From assembly GCF_900109925.1 (NCBI RefSeq), contig NZ_FOBW01000002.1:186001-250000 (forward strand): 64,000 bases of DNA, given 5' to 3'. The notes under the pieces are model-generated. The model did not search any database. It was not told the DNA's origin and worked only from the letters and a program-made list of their open reading frames with translations. Position numbers and translations under genes: made by a program. Within the stretch, counting starts at the first letter, position 1. Each line of letters begins with the position of its first letter. Of the stretch, positions 51,864 to 61,831 are shown in pieces. This stretch comes from Mesobacillus persicus (GTDB taxonomy: Bacteria > Bacillota > Bacilli > Bacillales > Cytobacillaceae).

Positions 51864-53578
51864 TTTTTCACCCCTACCATTTCATGTAGCCCTTTTCCTG
51901 GAGCAATCATCGGATAAACATTTTCATTTTCAGCTACTCGAAAGTCTAGTAATACCGGTTCTTTATCTTTCATTACTTCTGCAAGAATCTTTTCCGCTTC
52001 CTGTTCAGAATTAATTTCATAAGCCTTAATGTCATAGGCATCCGCAAGTTTAACGAAGGAAGGCTGGGATGGAATTTTACTATGAGAATATCTTTCCTGA
52101 TAGAAAATTTGCTGCCACTGCCTTACCATTCCTAACGAGCGATTGTTAAAGATGGCAATTTTAATTGGAAGATTCATTTCTCTAATAACCGCTAATTCCT
52201 GTGTTGACATTTGGAACCCGGCATCACCTAGAATCGCAATTACGGTAGCTGACGGGTCAGCTATTTGTGCTCCTATTGCGGCAGGAAGACCAAAGCCCAT
52301 CGTTCCAAGTCCACCTGAAGTTACCCAACGATCTGGGTTCTTCAGTGGATAATACTGCGCTGCCCACATTTGGTGCTGTCCAACATCCGTAACCACAATG
52401 CCTTCACCATTTGTTTTCTCATACAGCATCTCTGTCACGCGCTGCGGTTTAAGCGGTGAATCTGAATTTTCGTACCAATATGGATTCTCTTTTTTATAGC
52501 CTTCTAAGGTCTGCATCCATTCACTATGTTCAGGCGGCTTGCCTTCTTGTTTCACTAGCATGGTGAGTGCTTCCTTTGCATCTCCAACCACCGGAATTGC
52601 AGTTGGTACATTTTTACCAATTTCAGCAGGATCAATATCGATATGAGCAACGGTTGCGTTTGGAGCAAAATGAGCGAGATTACCGGTTAATCGGTCATCA
52701 AATCTTGCCCCGATATTGACGAGTAAATCACATTCATAAAGCGCCATATTTGCTGTGTAACAACCATGCATCCCGGCTAAACCAAGGAATAATGGATGGT
52801 CGGCTGGAAACCCGCCTAACCCGAGAAGAGTGTGGACAACCGGAACCTTTTGCTGTTCTACATACTCGAGCAGTAGGTCGGACGCCTTTGAGAAAAGAAT
52901 CCCAGCTCCTGCTAGAATTACTGGACGCTTCGCACTGCTTACGGCCTCAGTTAACTTTCTAATTTGCAAATAATTAGGTTCAATTGTCGGTTGATAGCCT
53001 GGTAGCGAGATTTCTGGCTCTGCTGGTCTTTCAACTAAGCCAGCAGCAATATCCTTAGGGAAGTCAATCAATACCGGACCCGGTCGCCCGGTTGTCGCAA
53101 TATGGAAAGCTTCTTTTATAATTCTCGGAATCTCTTCAATGTTGCGAATTTGACAGTTATACTTCGTGATTGGTGTGGTAATTCCGAGAATATCCGCTTC
53201 CTGGAAAGCATCTGTTCCAATAACCCCAGTTGCTACCTGACCAGTAAATACGACTAATGGCAAGGAATCCATCATTGCATCTGCTAGACCAGTGACAACA
53301 TTGGTTGCGCCTGGACCCGAAGTCGCAATCACGACACCCGCCTTACCGCTTACTCTTGCATAACCTTCTGCGGCATGGATTCCACCTTGTTCATGACGAG
53401 GCAGGACATGCATGATATCACAATCGTAAATCTTGTCGTAAATCGGAAGGACTGCCCCGCCTGGGTATCCAAAAATGACTTCTACTTCTTCCTTTTTTAA
53501 AGCTTCTAGTAAAAGATCTGCTCCAGTTACAGTTTTCTTCTCAGCTTCTACTTTTGTAAAAGCGGCTTGTTGCAGCAT
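51860..53578 (-). CDS. ilvB: Acetolactate synthase large subunit
   Basis: A 572-residue ThDP-dependent enzyme making acetolactate from two pyruvates. N-terminal [21 protein letters not shown], catalytic Glu in [21 protein letters not shown]/ThDP region [17 protein letters not shown]. First gene after the leucine T-box, so under tRNA-Leu control. Start at ATG 53578. Confidence 0.97.
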   Translation of the reverse strand: MLQQAAFTKVEAEKKTVTGADLLLEALKKEEVEVIFGYPGGAVLPIYDKIYDCDIMHVLPRHEQGGIHAAEGYARVSGKAGVVIATSGPGATNVVTGLADAMMDSLPLVVFTGQVATGVIGTDAFQEADILGITTPITKYNCQIRNIEEIPRIIKEAFHIATTGRPGPVLIDFPKDIAAGLVERPAEPEISLPGYQPTIEPNYLQIRKLTEAVSSAKRPVILAGAGILFSKASDLLLEYVEQQKVPVVHTLLGLGGFPADHPLFLGLAGMHGCYTANMALYECDLLVNIGARFDDRLTGNLAHFAPNATVAHIDIDPAEIGKNVPTAIPVVGDAKEALTMLVKQEGKPPEHSEWMQTLEGYKKENPYWYENSDSPLKPQRVTEMLYEKTNGEGIVVTDVGQHQMWAAQYYPLKNPDRWVTSGGLGTMGFGLPAAIGAQIADPSATVIAILGDAGFQMSTQELAVIREMNLPIKIAIFNNRSLGMVRQWQQIFYQERYSHSKIPSQPSFVKLADAYDIKAYEINSEQEAEKILAEVMKDKEPVLLDFRVAENENVYPMIAPGKGLHEMVGVKK

Positions 53579-53645
53579 TATTCCAGCCTCCTATCATTTG
53601 GAAAACTCAAGCCGGCATTCTTTAAAGGTCTGCCTGCTTTTTTAC

Positions 53646-53945
53646 AATAAAAATAGCCTTCTCATCTCCAAATGCCCACATCAAACTGTTAGGCAAAGGG
53701 ATGAAAAAGGCTATTGTTCACCTGTTCCACGGTACCACCCTCATTCACGCAAATCTGTTGATTCGCGTGCACTCTAGGACTATGTTCAGTCCGTTTTGAT
53801 AACGGGTGTCAGGCACCCGACCGGTTTTACTAGTTACCTTTCAAACCGGCGCTCCGAGGTGAGTTCATCCTTTGCGCCAACGCCGGTTCTCAGCACTACC
53901 GGCTCTCTGGAGATGGCCTACAAAAAATTACTTGTCCTCGTCCAC
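53646..53945 (-). promoter_or_regulatory. T-box riboswitch (Leu) upstream of ilvB
   Basis: Minus strand: T-box sequence GGTGGTACCGTGG (53728-53740 region). The terminator is AATAGCCTT...GGCATTTGGAGATGAGAAGGCTATT followed by TTTATTG (53646-53715). The specifier codon is CTC for leucine (53861-53863, context GATGAACTCACC), as in B. subtilis ilv-leu. Uncharged tRNA-Leu should switch on the whole ilvB-to-leuD operon. The start of transcription is not clearly visible and may be read-through from ilvE. Confidence 0.92.
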
Positions 53946-53960
53946 ACTTTCACTTATTCT

Positions 53961-54866
53961 TTAGCTCACATTTGACTCACTAGTTAAAGAGTATACTTTG
54001 ACACCTTCTTGAATGACTCGTTTTCTGAATTCCTCAAGAATTTTATTTGTATGAATACCCGGTTGACCTTCACCAATGACCCTGCCATCTACTTTCACTA
54101 CGGCAATGACTTCAGCGGCCGTCCCGGTTAAAAATACTTCATCAGCTGTATAAACATCATGTCTTGTAAATGGTTCTTCCTTCACTTCATAGCCTAGCTC
54201 TTTGGCAAAATCCATAACTGCGTTTCTCGTAATTCCTTCAAGCGCACCGATATAACCTGGTGGTGTATAGAAGGTCGTTCCTTTTACGATAAAAACATTA
54301 TCCGCAGATCCTTCAGCTACATAACCTTGGTCATTAAGCATCAACGCTTCATTTACATTGGCGAGCTGTGCTTCCATTCGAACGAGAATGTTATTAAGGT
54401 AATTTAAAGATTTTACTTTCGGACTTAATACATCCGGACGGTTTCTTCTTGTTGGGACCGTCACAATTTCAAGTCCTGTTTCATATAGTTCCTTAGGGAA
54501 AATCGATAAAGGCTCAACTATGATGACCACATTGGCACTAACGCAATTCCTTGGGTCTAAGCCAAGATCCCCGACACCTCTTGAAACCACGGCCCGAATA
54601 TAGGCATTTTCAAGTTGGTTCTTTTCTACTGTTTCAGCAATCAAGTTTGTAAGTTCTTCCTGACTATGAGGAATGTCTAGCATGATGGATTTTGCCGAGC
54701 GATAAAGGCGATCCATATGTTCTTCCATTCTGAAGATATTTCCGCTGTATACGCGAATCCCTTCAAACACGCCGTCCCCATATAGGAACCCATGGTCATA
54801 AACGGAAATTTTTGCGTTTTCTTTCGTGACGAATTCACCGTTTAAATAAATCCATTGATCGGGCAC
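53961..54866 (-). CDS. ilvE: Branched-chain amino-acid aminotransferase
   Basis: A PLP fold-type IV aminotransferase of 301 residues. Start chosen at a GTG at 54866 (VPDQWIYLNGEFV) with AAAGGAGATG upstream; the longer frame to 54905 is less likely. The PLP lysine is in SPKVKSLNYLNNILV, and the phosphate site GLDPRN and TRNAVMDFAKELGYEV are typical. It lies upstream of the leucine T-box, a different layout from B. subtilis, where ilvE-type genes are elsewhere. Confidence 0.92.
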   Translation of the reverse strand: MPDQWIYLNGEFVTKENAKISVYDHGFLYGDGVFEGIRVYSGNIFRMEEHMDRLYRSAKSIMLDIPHSQEELTNLIAETVEKNQLENAYIRAVVSRGVGDLGLDPRNCVSANVVIIVEPLSIFPKELYETGLEIVTVPTRRNRPDVLSPKVKSLNYLNNILVRMEAQLANVNEALMLNDQGYVAEGSADNVFIVKGTTFYTPPGYIGALEGITRNAVMDFAKELGYEVKEEPFTRHDVYTADEVFLTGTAAEVIAVVKVDGRVIGEGQPGIHTNKILEEFRKRVIQEGVKVYSLTSESNVS

Positions 54867-55009
54867 CGTAAAACATCTCCTTTTTCCATTAAACGCTTTA
54901 AACAATTAAATTTAAAAGGTGTGAAGATTCTGACAAATTAAATCAACCTTAAAATTCACTTGCCCGCTTGGTAGATAATCTGACTTAGAAAATCATTTAA
55001 TTGAGGACT

Positions 55010-55038
55010 ATCTTACGCCGAATTTAAGCCTGCGTCAA
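55010..55038 (-). promoter_or_regulatory. Sigma-A-type promoter for ilvE
   Basis: Minus strand -35 TTGACG (55033-55038), 17-bp spacer, -10 TAAGAT (55010-55015), about 140 bases upstream of the ilvE start. Confidence 0.65.
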
Positions 55039-55329
55039 CGGGTTTTACTAAAATTTTTGACAATTTTGATATATTATTTTTTTGAATCCGCTTCCAATGT
55101 TGTTAGGTCCACATTTTGGAATAAATATTTTTTTTGAAGAATGAGTTTATTTATATTTGCAAGAGGGAAATGAGAGTAAATTGTGGGGTTATACATTTAA
55201 AGGAGGATTTGTTCTTTGGAGGGAACTGTAGGACTGATGGCTAAGGGAGATGCCCTTTTGCTAATGCTCGTCTGCAAAATTGTTTACAGTTTGGTCTCTG
55301 ATAAAGGACATTGTTGATTTTGGGTAACC

Positions 55330-55457
55330 GTTGATTGGAGCGGAAGGCGCTTGACTCCTGCGGGAGCAGCGGGACAGGTGAGACCCCACAGGAGCAAAGC
55401 GACGAGGAGGCTCAGCTTCCGCCCCGCGGAAAGCAAGCGCCTGGAGCGGAGATCAAC
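55330..55457. repeat. Intergenic palindromic repeat family A, copy 6
   Basis: GTTGATTGGAGCGGAAGGCGC ... GCGCCTGGAGCGGAGATCAAC, inverted relative to copies 2-5. It fills much of the ilvE-tRNA gap (54867-55522); nothing else coding is seen in it. Confidence 0.8.
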
Positions 55458-55522
55458 CTACTTGTGTTTAAAGAACAAAAAAACTCACCCTGGTGAAGGT
55501 GAGTTAATATGTAGTGTAATGG

Positions 55523-55596
<74 letters not shown>

Positions 55597-55680
55597 ATGT
55601 AAAATTTTAAGTGAAAATTAACCCTCATAATGCTACTCGATTAGTACGCTGAAGTAAATACTCCGAAGGCTATTCGGGCG

Positions 55681-55699
55681 TGCTGAGCTATTGGGACAT
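55681..55699 (-). repeat. Duplicated 5' fragment of tRNA-Arg
   Basis: A 19-bp copy of the tRNA 5' end (ATGTCCCAATAGCTCAGCA) lies 101 bp upstream of the true tRNA, differing at one base. No full tRNA can be drawn from it. It looks like a relic of a tRNA gene or an attachment-site duplication. Confidence 0.6.
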
Positions 55700-55820
55700 T
55701 TTCAAAGACAATATTTATTATATTACCCTAACAAACAAAAGTCAACATATACCTTTGATTTTTTTTAACCAGAGGAAGAAAAGACTCCTTCCTCCGATTA
55801 TTATTATATACAGTTTAGCC

Positions 55821-56339
55821 CTATCTTGATACAGAAAACTCCTGTGTTAGGGCGTCCATTTTTCCATGATCATAGTCATAAACATGAAGAACCGCTTTCT
55901 CGTCCTTAAGCTCAAGAATGATATAGGTCCTTTCGCGGCGGCCACGTGGGAGTCGAATACTACCTGGGTTAATAAACAGCACATCACCAATTTTCTCTGC
56001 CCCAAGAAGGTGGGAGTGACCAAAACAGACGATAGTAGCGCCTGTTTCCTCTGCTCGATAGGATAGACTTAGCAAACTAGATTTAACAGAATACAAATGC
56101 CCATGGACCACGAGAATTTTATAGCCATCGGCCTCTATGAACGCTTCTTCCGGAAAATCTGCGTTAAAGTCACAATTTCCCTTCACAGTTGTAAAGCCGT
56201 TAATGGACTCGTTGTCCACCGAAAGCTCGGAATCTCCACAGTGAATCATCTGACTGACATCTCCAGCGTGTTTTCCCTTGATGTCATCAAGTAACTCAGT
56301 GGAACCGTGACTATCACTGACTATTAAAATTTTAGTCAT
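55821..56339 (-). CDS. ysnB: YsnB-like metallophosphoesterase
   Basis: A 172-residue MJ0936/YfcE-type phosphodiesterase. Metal-binding motifs are VSDSHGS, HCGDSE, KGNCDFN, VVHGH and CFGHSHL, all present in order. Usually of unknown cellular substrate. Overlaps rdgB by four bases, as in B. subtilis ysnB-ysnA. Confidence 0.93.
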   Translation of the reverse strand: MTKILIVSDSHGSTELLDDIKGKHAGDVSQMIHCGDSELSVDNESINGFTTVKGNCDFNADFPEEAFIEADGYKILVVHGHLYSVKSSLLSLSYRAEETGATIVCFGHSHLLGAEKIGDVLFINPGSIRLPRGRRERTYIILELKDEKAVLHVYDYDHGKMDALTQEFSVSR

Positions 56340-56941
56340 GATTCCGCTCCGAAATCTAGTGATAGGTTTGCCTCTAGCTTTTGAATCGCCTTCGCCCGGT
56401 GACTAATCTTATTTTTCTCCTCAGGAGCCAACTCTGCCATCGCTTTACCCTTCTCTTCTACGAAAAAGATTGGATCATAGCCAAAGCCATGGGTTCCTCG
56501 GCGTTCCTGCAGAATTCTGCCTTCACATGCACCGGCAAATGTGACGGTTTTTTTCCCAGGCTGGGCAACAGCTAAAACACAGCGGAATCGAGCGGTCCGT
56601 TCACTATCGGGAACACCCTTTAATTCTTCTAACACTTTATCGATATTGGCACTATCACTTTTTTCAGGCCCAGAGTAACGAGCCGAATACACTCCCGGTC
56701 GACCATCAAGCGCATCGACTTCAAGACCAGAATCATCCGAAATGACAATCTTACCAAGTAGGTTAGCAATTGTCTCCGCCTTTAAGATGGCATTTTCTTC
56801 AAAGGTTGTTCCCGTTTCCTCAACATCTTCAATGTCAGGGAAATCGAGTAGCGTTTTCACCTGTAACCCTTTTGCATTAAAAATGCGTTCAAATTCTTTT
56901 GCTTTCCCGGTATTTTTCGTTGCGATTATGACTTGTTCCAT
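56336..56941 (-). CDS. rdgB: Non-canonical purine NTP pyrophosphatase (RdgB/HAM1)
   Basis: A 201-residue enzyme hydrolysing ITP, dITP and XTP. Marks: [40 protein letters not shown] and [10 protein letters not shown]. Known as ysnA in B. subtilis. Downstream of rph and coupled to ysnB. Confidence 0.95.
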   Translation of the reverse strand: MEQVIIATKNTGKAKEFERIFNAKGLQVKTLLDFPDIEDVEETGTTFEENAILKAETIANLLGKIVISDDSGLEVDALDGRPGVYSARYSGPEKSDSANIDKVLEELKGVPDSERTARFRCVLAVAQPGKKTVTFAGACEGRILQERRGTHGFGYDPIFFVEEKGKAMAELAPEEKNKISHRAKAIQKLEANLSLDFGAES

Positions 56942-56950
56942 GTGTGTCCC

Positions 56951-57706
56951 CTACCTTTGTTTTGCTTTGGTGATTATATCTGAAATCTCCTCACCAAGTA
57001 CTTGTTTTTGATAATCAAACAACTCTAGCAGGCCTTCTTGCGCACCTTTTAACAATTCTTGAAGCTGACTGTAAGAGAATGTTGCCTCTTCGCCAGTTCC
57101 TTGAAGTTCAACAAACTCACCATTGCCAGTCATGACTACATTCATATCAACATGAGCAGCCGAATCTTCAACATAGTTTAGGTCAACAACGACTTGTCCA
57201 TCTTTTAAAATTCCAACACTAGTGGCTGCTAAAAAGTCATTGATTGGCAGCGTCTTAATTTTTTTATTTTTATAAAGCTTATGAAAAGCAAGGGTCATTG
57301 CTACAAACGCACCAGTAATCGATGCCGTTCTCGTCCCACCGTCTGCCTGAATAACGTCACAATCAATCCAAACGGTCCGCTCTCCGGTTGCTTCTAGGTT
57401 GACTACCGCTCTTAACGCTCGTCCAATCAACCTCTGAATTTCCATGGTTCTTCCTGTAATTTTCCCTTTAGAGGATTCTCTTATATTCCGCTGATCTGTC
57501 GCTCGAGGGAGCATGGAATATTCCGCGGTGATCCAGCCTTTTCCCTGGTTACGCATAAACGGGGGCACCTTGTCCTCGATGCTAGCTGAGCAAATTACTT
57601 TTGTATCCCCAACGGAAATTAGGACCGATCCCTCTGGGTGTTTTAAATAGTCAATCTCAATATGTACAGGCCTCAATTGCTGCGGTTCTCGTCCATCATA
57701 ACGCAT
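56951..57706 (-). CDS. rph: Ribonuclease PH
   Basis: A 251-residue phosphorolytic exoribonuclease that trims tRNA 3' ends. Start set at ATG 57706 ([16 protein letters not shown]) with GGAGGA upstream; the longer frame to 57769 has 21 unlike residues. Marks: [21 protein letters not shown]-type region [14 protein letters not shown], and [19 protein letters not shown]. Confidence 0.96.
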   Translation of the reverse strand: MRYDGREPQQLRPVHIEIDYLKHPEGSVLISVGDTKVICSASIEDKVPPFMRNQGKGWITAEYSMLPRATDQRNIRESSKGKITGRTMEIQRLIGRALRAVVNLEATGERTVWIDCDVIQADGGTRTASITGAFVAMTLAFHKLYKNKKIKTLPINDFLAATSVGILKDGQVVVDLNYVEDSAAHVDMNVVMTGNGEFVELQGTGEEATFSYSQLQELLKGAQEGLLELFDYQKQVLGEEISDIITKAKQR

Positions 57707-57761
57707 AGCCTTTGTTCCTCCTTCAGTCGTCTTGACTTGTGTAATTGTTATGCAACTAGTC

Positions 57762-57800
57762 AAAAACAAGAAATAAGAGGCAGCTATATGCCTGCCTCTT
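57762..57800 (-). terminator. Terminator after gerM
   Basis: Minus strand: AAGAGGCAGGC-ATATA-GCTGCCTCTT followed by ATTTCTTGTTTTTG. Confidence 0.75.
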
Positions 57801-57833
57801 TACCTTCATCATTAGTATAACAAATTTGGCGAA

Positions 57834-58913
57834 TTAAAAACTACCAGTGTTGACATTTTGTGGACGTGTAACTGGTTTAGTTAGGTCACCGCCATCTTCT
57901 TTTTTAAGTCCAGCTTCACCGTTAACCGTTACAGCAACACTTTCAATTCCTTTTTGTTCAGTGAGTGAAAGGACCAATGTGTTCAGTACATGCTCAGATA
58001 CCATTTTTTCTTCAAAACTTCCGTAAATAGATTCGTTGAAATCTAAAGTGACTTGACCATCTTGCATTTTAGGGTCATCCAATAATTTTACGCCTGTTTG
58101 GAATTGGGAGAGCAAGCCAGTTCCATATCCAGGTCCAGCTGCGAGTTCCTCAACGACTGCTTCAATGTCATTTGATCCGTCATTTGCTACCCTTTTCGTA
58201 ACAGGCACGTAGTAATAGCTCTCAGCTTCCCCACCAAGATAATAAACAGTAACGGGCTTCGTGTTGGTAATATCCACAACTCCGTCTGTGCTTACATTAA
58301 TTCCATTGGCACGTGTTAGCTCTTCACCAATTGGTGTTCCATTTACCGGCATGCTTTCTAGTGCCTTGCCGTTTATTTGAATTTTTACCGTATTAACAGA
58401 ATCAAACTGTGTTAATGTCCATGTTACGGACTCTAGGATTCTTTGTTCGTCTTCTTCGTTATATGTGGCAAACTCGTTTGAAAAGTCAACCGTTGCTACT
58501 CCGTCTTTGATATTGACAGTCATTTGTGTATCCGCAGGTAGTACTGCCCTAAAGTCATTTGGCAACATCTCAGTTACTGGACCATTTACAACGAGATACT
58601 CAAGCGCTTGCTTAGCGACACTCTGCGTTTTTGGAAGGTCCATCGTTTGGGAAACAACATACCCGTTTTTATCAATAAGATAAAGTTCAGTTGAGACAGT
58701 TGTTTCGACGGCTTCCTCGCTACCCTCTGTTTTTGCATCAGTTCCTCCAGATTCTTCAACCATCTCCATTTCACTTTCCTCTAGGTAGGATGCATTCTGC
58801 GGTGGATCGATTTGCTTTTTCTCTTCCCCTCCAAATAAACCACAGCCTGAAAGAAATACCGCCGTTGCTAATGCCGTTGTTGTCACCAAAGTTGCTTTTT
58901 TATTTTTAGACAT
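57834..58913 (-). CDS. gerM: GerM sporulation/germination lipoprotein
   Basis: A 359-residue exported lipoprotein with signal peptide MSKNKKATLVTTTALATAVFLSGCGLF (lipobox LSGC) followed by an acidic linker. It carries two GerMN domains (about 75-200, e.g. TELYLIDKNGYVVSQ and VNGPVTEMLPNDFRAVLP; and about 215-340, VTVYYLGGEAESYYYVPVTKRV). In B. subtilis GerM links SpoIIQ/GerM to the engulfment and forespore channel. Precedes rph. Confidence 0.95.
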   Translation of the reverse strand: MSKNKKATLVTTTALATAVFLSGCGLFGGEEKKQIDPPQNASYLEESEMEMVEESGGTDAKTEGSEEAVETTVSTELYLIDKNGYVVSQTMDLPKTQSVAKQALEYLVVNGPVTEMLPNDFRAVLPADTQMTVNIKDGVATVDFSNEFATYNEEDEQRILESVTWTLTQFDSVNTVKIQINGKALESMPVNGTPIGEELTRANGINVSTDGVVDITNTKPVTVYYLGGEAESYYYVPVTKRVANDGSNDIEAVVEELAAGPGYGTGLLSQFQTGVKLLDDPKMQDGQVTLDFNESIYGSFEEKMVSEHVLNTLVLSLTEQKGIESVAVTVNGEAGLKKEDGGDLTKPVTRPQNVNTGSF

Positions 58914-59079
58914 ATAATCCCCTCCATAAGACAGTTTGTACTATCATTTATACGAGCCCTTTTTAAAATTAGACCAGCTCGGCAATTTTTTTTAGGGAAA
59001 GATTATTTTTAGACATAAAAAGTTCGGTTGAATGTACGGAAAATCTGGATTTATAGTTATAGGAGAAAGGAGTGATAGT

Positions 59080-59997
59080 TTGATAGTAAAATCTAGGCAA
59101 GTATCAGGGGAATTAAAGCTTATGCGAATACTAAATGCTCGAATGGAGTTAGAGGATAAGGACAAACAAAATTATTTTAACCTTGAGAAGGGATTTGAAG
59201 GAGAGTTAAAATTTGATGCTTTAATGACAAATCTTCAGCAAGAAAGGTTGATTCTAAATGACTTGTTGCTCGAAAAAAACACCACAAAGTTCCAGATAGA
59301 TTCCTTCCATATTGCACAAGCTACAGTTTATCATTTTGAAGTTAAAAACTTTGAGGGAGATTACTATATTGAGAAAGATCGTTTTTTTACCTATTCAGGA
59401 AAAGAAGTCCTTAACCCATTGCACCAACTAAGGAGAAGCGAAACCCTACTTCGCCAGGTATTTCAAAATTCAGGATTTTCCTTTCCGATTGAATCGTATT
59501 TAATTTTTGTGAACCCCTCATTCACCTTATATCAAGCCCCAAAAGACCCATATATTATTTTCCCAACTCAATTAGATCGGTTTTTACTAAAGATGAATCG
59601 TGCCCCGTCTTCGAATCTGAATACAAGACACACTAAGCTGGCTGAAAAGTTATTAGCTCTTCATCAGATCGATGACCCTTATAAGCGATTGCCGTTATAT
59701 AGCTTTGAGGGGGTTCGTAAGGGGGTGATGTGTGGTTCTTGTTATTCGTTTGATGTTTCAGTGGGGGAATATTACACAATTTGCAACGATTGTAAATGTA
59801 CCGAAGAAAGTGATAACGCTATATTACGAAGCATTTCGGAATTTCAATTACTGTTTCCTGAAAGAAAAATAACAACTAGTATTATTTATGATTGGTGTGA
59901 AGTGATAAAGTCAGTAAAAACAATTAGAAGAAATCTGGCAAAAAACTTTAAACAAATTGGATATGGGAAATGGGTCTATTATGAAAATCGTAATTAA
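59080..59997 (+). CDS. NERD-domain protein with C-terminal zinc-ribbon-like cysteines
   Basis: A 305-residue protein from a TTG at 59080 that has a good AAAGGAG site; longer reading gives 321. Residues about 35-140 are a NERD (nuclease-related) domain: E-G-E near 40, FQIDSFHI with Asp74 and HFEVKNFEG with Glu87 and Lys89, the conserved D...ExK of restriction-endonuclease-like folds. The C-terminal part holds CGSC and CNDCKC cysteine pairs, then basic residues (RRNLAKNFKQIGYGKW). Function unknown, perhaps DNA processing. On the opposite strand to its neighbours, so possibly inserted. Confidence 0.85.
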   Translation: MIVKSRQVSGELKLMRILNARMELEDKDKQNYFNLEKGFEGELKFDALMTNLQQERLILNDLLLEKNTTKFQIDSFHIAQATVYHFEVKNFEGDYYIEKDRFFTYSGKEVLNPLHQLRRSETLLRQVFQNSGFSFPIESYLIFVNPSFTLYQAPKDPYIIFPTQLDRFLLKMNRAPSSNLNTRHTKLAEKLLALHQIDDPYKRLPLYSFEGVRKGVMCGSCYSFDVSVGEYYTICNDCKCTEESDNAILRSISEFQLLFPERKITTSIIYDWCEVIKSVKTIRRNLAKNFKQIGYGKWVYYENRN

Positions 59998-60057
59998 AAT
60001 ACTTCTTTTAAGCTAGTTTTTTTAGGAGGCGCCTCAGGGGCTGCATGTAGAAGTTAT

Positions 60058-60236
60058 TCTATGTTACCGCTCCTGCCCACTTCCCTCCTCTTACGGGCAC
60101 ATAGAACCCCTCTATTTTACCGCCCCTATCCTTTTCCCTATTCTCACGGGCACATAGAGCCCCTCTATTTTACCGCTCCTACCCTTTTCCCTACTTCTAC
60201 GGGCACATAGAACTCCACTATGTTACCGGTCCTGCC
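60058..60236. repeat. Tandem repeat, 53-bp unit, 3 full copies plus partial
   Basis: Units start at 60058, 60111 and 60164, with a partial fourth at 60217. Each reads about TCTATNTTACCGCNCCT ... TACGGGCACATAGANCCCC. Copies are directly adjacent, with no unique spacers, so it is not a CRISPR array. It fills most of the gap between the NERD gene and murI (59998-60302). Confidence 0.9.
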
Positions 60237-60277
60237 TTTTGGTATCGCACATCGAGCCTGATATTCCGGATAAAAAC

Positions 60278-60301
60278 AAAAAACCCCCATCCAAGGGAGT
60301 T
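60278..60301 (-). terminator. Terminator after murI
   Basis: Minus strand: AACTCCC-TTGGAT-GGGGGTT followed by TTTTG. A short stem. Confidence 0.65.
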
Positions 60302-60302
60302 C

Positions 60303-61100
60303 TTATAGCTTCACCATACTAATATTCGTAATCGGCCGCTCGAGCCATTCTGAGGCGATATCAGAAAATATCGTACTCGAACCTGTCGTGAAAAACTCAT
60401 GAGTCGGCTCTTCGCCACTCGTGTTTAGAATCTGGTTGTGATATAGGAGCGTGCTCACTTCACGTGCGGTCTCTTCGCCGGAACTGATGACATTCACTCC
60501 TTCCCCCATAACCTGCTTCACAAGCGGTTCTAGGAGCGGATAATGAGTGCAGCCAAGAATGAGGGTGTCTAGCTCCTGATCTTTAAGCGGCGCTAACGTT
60601 TCTGCAACTACTCTTTGTGCAAGCAGGCCGTTGTATTCTCCACTCTCAACGAGTGGGACAAACTTCGGGCACGCCAAACTAACAACATTTGTTTTGCGAT
60701 TAATCGATTTTAGCGCCTGTTCATACGCTCTACTTTTTACCGTTCCCACAGTTCCTATGACGCCAATATGATAATTATTCGTGACTTTAATCGCTGTTCG
60801 TGCGCCTGGGTGAATCACCCCGATTACAGGTATTGGTAGCTCTGAGCGAATTTCCTCAAGCGCAACCGCTGTAGCTGTATTGCAGGCAATAACTAGCATT
60901 TTTATTTGTTTTTCCATTAAAAACTGAGTGATCTCCCATGTGAATCTCAGCACCTCTCGTGCAGACCTGGGACCATAGGGGCAACGGGCTGTATCCCCTA
61001 GATAAATTATCTGCTCATGTGGGAGCTGCCGCATAACTTCTTTTGCCACGGTTAGACCACCCACACCTGAATCAATTATTCCTATTGGTCTCTTCAACAA
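60303..61100 (-). CDS. racE: Glutamate racemase
   Basis: A cofactor-free racemase that makes D-glutamate for peptidoglycan. Motifs: [13 protein letters not shown], the catalytic Cys in VIACNTATA and the second in [11 protein letters not shown]. Start at TTG 61100 (or 61097) is preferred, with GAGG upstream and the protein beginning [16 protein letters not shown] longer reading from 61127 exists. It overlaps or abuts the ysmB stop. Confidence 0.93.
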   Translation of the reverse strand: MLKRPIGIIDSGVGGLTVAKEVMRQLPHEQIIYLGDTARCPYGPRSAREVLRFTWEITQFLMEKQIKMLVIACNTATAVALEEIRSELPIPVIGVIHPGARTAIKVTNNYHIGVIGTVGTVKSRAYEQALKSINRKTNVVSLACPKFVPLVESGEYNGLLAQRVVAETLAPLKDQELDTLILGCTHYPLLEPLVKQVMGEGVNVISSGEETAREVSTLLYHNQILNTSGEEPTHEFFTTGSSTIFSDIASEWLERPITNISMVKL

Positions 61101-61107
61101 TCTCGCC

Positions 61108-61566
61108 TCATTCTCCGCGCATTTCATGATGTAATTTTGAAAGATTTTCCTTTAGCGTGACGATCTCAGTATCAGAGAAATCCACTAAAATATCCTGCAA
61201 ATAGATTTGTCTTTTTTTAATGACTTCATCAATAATCCGCTTACCCTCATCCAACAAGTGGATACGTACAACCCTGCGGTCATTTGGGTCCTTCACCCTA
61301 ACGACAAGTTCGTTTTTTTCCATGCGATCCACAAGGTCTGTCGTCGTACTGAAAGCCAAAAACATTTTATTTGATAATTCGCCTATTGTCATATCGCCGT
61401 CTTCAAATAGCCATTGAAGAGCGACGAATTGCGGCGGCGTGATTGTGTAATTACTTAAAATTTCACGGCCCTTTTGTTTAACGAGTCCAGCAATATACCT
61501 TAAATCCTTTTCAATATCCGCAACCATATCTAAATTTCGTCTATTTTGAGCATCGTCGAGTTTCAT
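61108..61566 (-). CDS. ysmB: MarR-family transcriptional regulator (YsmB-like)
   Basis: A 152-residue winged-helix regulator. The DNA-binding wing is [56 protein letters not shown], typical of MarR. In the same place as B. subtilis ysmB, between racE and gerE. Target genes unknown. Confidence 0.92.
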   Translation of the reverse strand: MKLDDAQNRRNLDMVADIEKDLRYIAGLVKQKGREILSNYTITPPQFVALQWLFEDGDMTIGELSNKMFLAFSTTTDLVDRMEKNELVVRVKDPNDRRVVRIHLLDEGKRIIDEVIKKRQIYLQDILVDFSDTEIVTLKENLSKLHHEMRGE

Positions 61567-61643
61567 TTTTTATACAACTCCTAAACTCTATCAGTGCTCT
61601 TATTTTCTATGATTTTCGGGATAATTTCAAGAAGAAATGTAGC

Positions 61644-61677
61644 CGGCAAGAAAGAAGGGCTGTATTCTTTCTTGCCG
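61644..61677. terminator. Perfect hairpin upstream of ysmB
   Basis: CGGCAAGAAAGAA-GGGCTGTA-TTCTTTCTTGCCG is a perfect 13-bp stem. It has no clear T-run, so it may be an mRNA end or a regulatory dyad. Confidence 0.5.
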
Positions 61678-61686
61678 AAAATTGAT

Positions 61687-61716
61687 AACCGGCCCTCCTA
61701 AAAGGATGGCCGGCTT
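61687..61716 (-). terminator. Terminator after gerE
   Basis: Minus strand: AGCCGGCC-ATCCTTTTAGGAG-GGCCGGTT followed by ATCAATTTT. It lies directly beyond the gerE stop. Confidence 0.7.
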
Positions 61717-61721
61717 TTTAA

Positions 61722-61817
61722 TCAAAGTTCTAGTTCTCCCATACGAAGGAGTTCTACAACTGCTTGTGAACGCCCCTTTACGCCTAGCTTTTGCATAGCG
61801 TTGGAAATGTGTTTAGG
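61722..61817 (-). pseudogene. gerE: 3' end of gerE, rest displaced by inserted element
   Basis: Minus strand codes for HISNAMQKLGVKGRSQAVVELLRMGELEL and a stop. That is the C-terminal LuxR-type helix-turn-helix tail of GerE, the late mother-cell sporulation regulator. Only these last roughly 30 codons are here, and upstream sequence turns into the recombinase gene instead of the expected TVRN of GerE. GerE belongs after ysmB in this gene order. The 5' part must lie beyond the right edge of the window if the gene is intact except for the insertion. Whether excision restores it is not shown here. Confidence 0.9.
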
Positions 61818-61831
61818 GAGTATAAAAAAGG

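Noticed and set aside
55770-55800. Possible terminator after ysnB
   Set aside because: The stem CGGAGGAAG/CTTCCTCTG is present, but the tail is A-rich rather than T-rich on the gene's strand.
60058-60236. Possible CRISPR array
   Set aside because: The 53-bp units touch each other with no unique spacers, and no cas genes are in the window.
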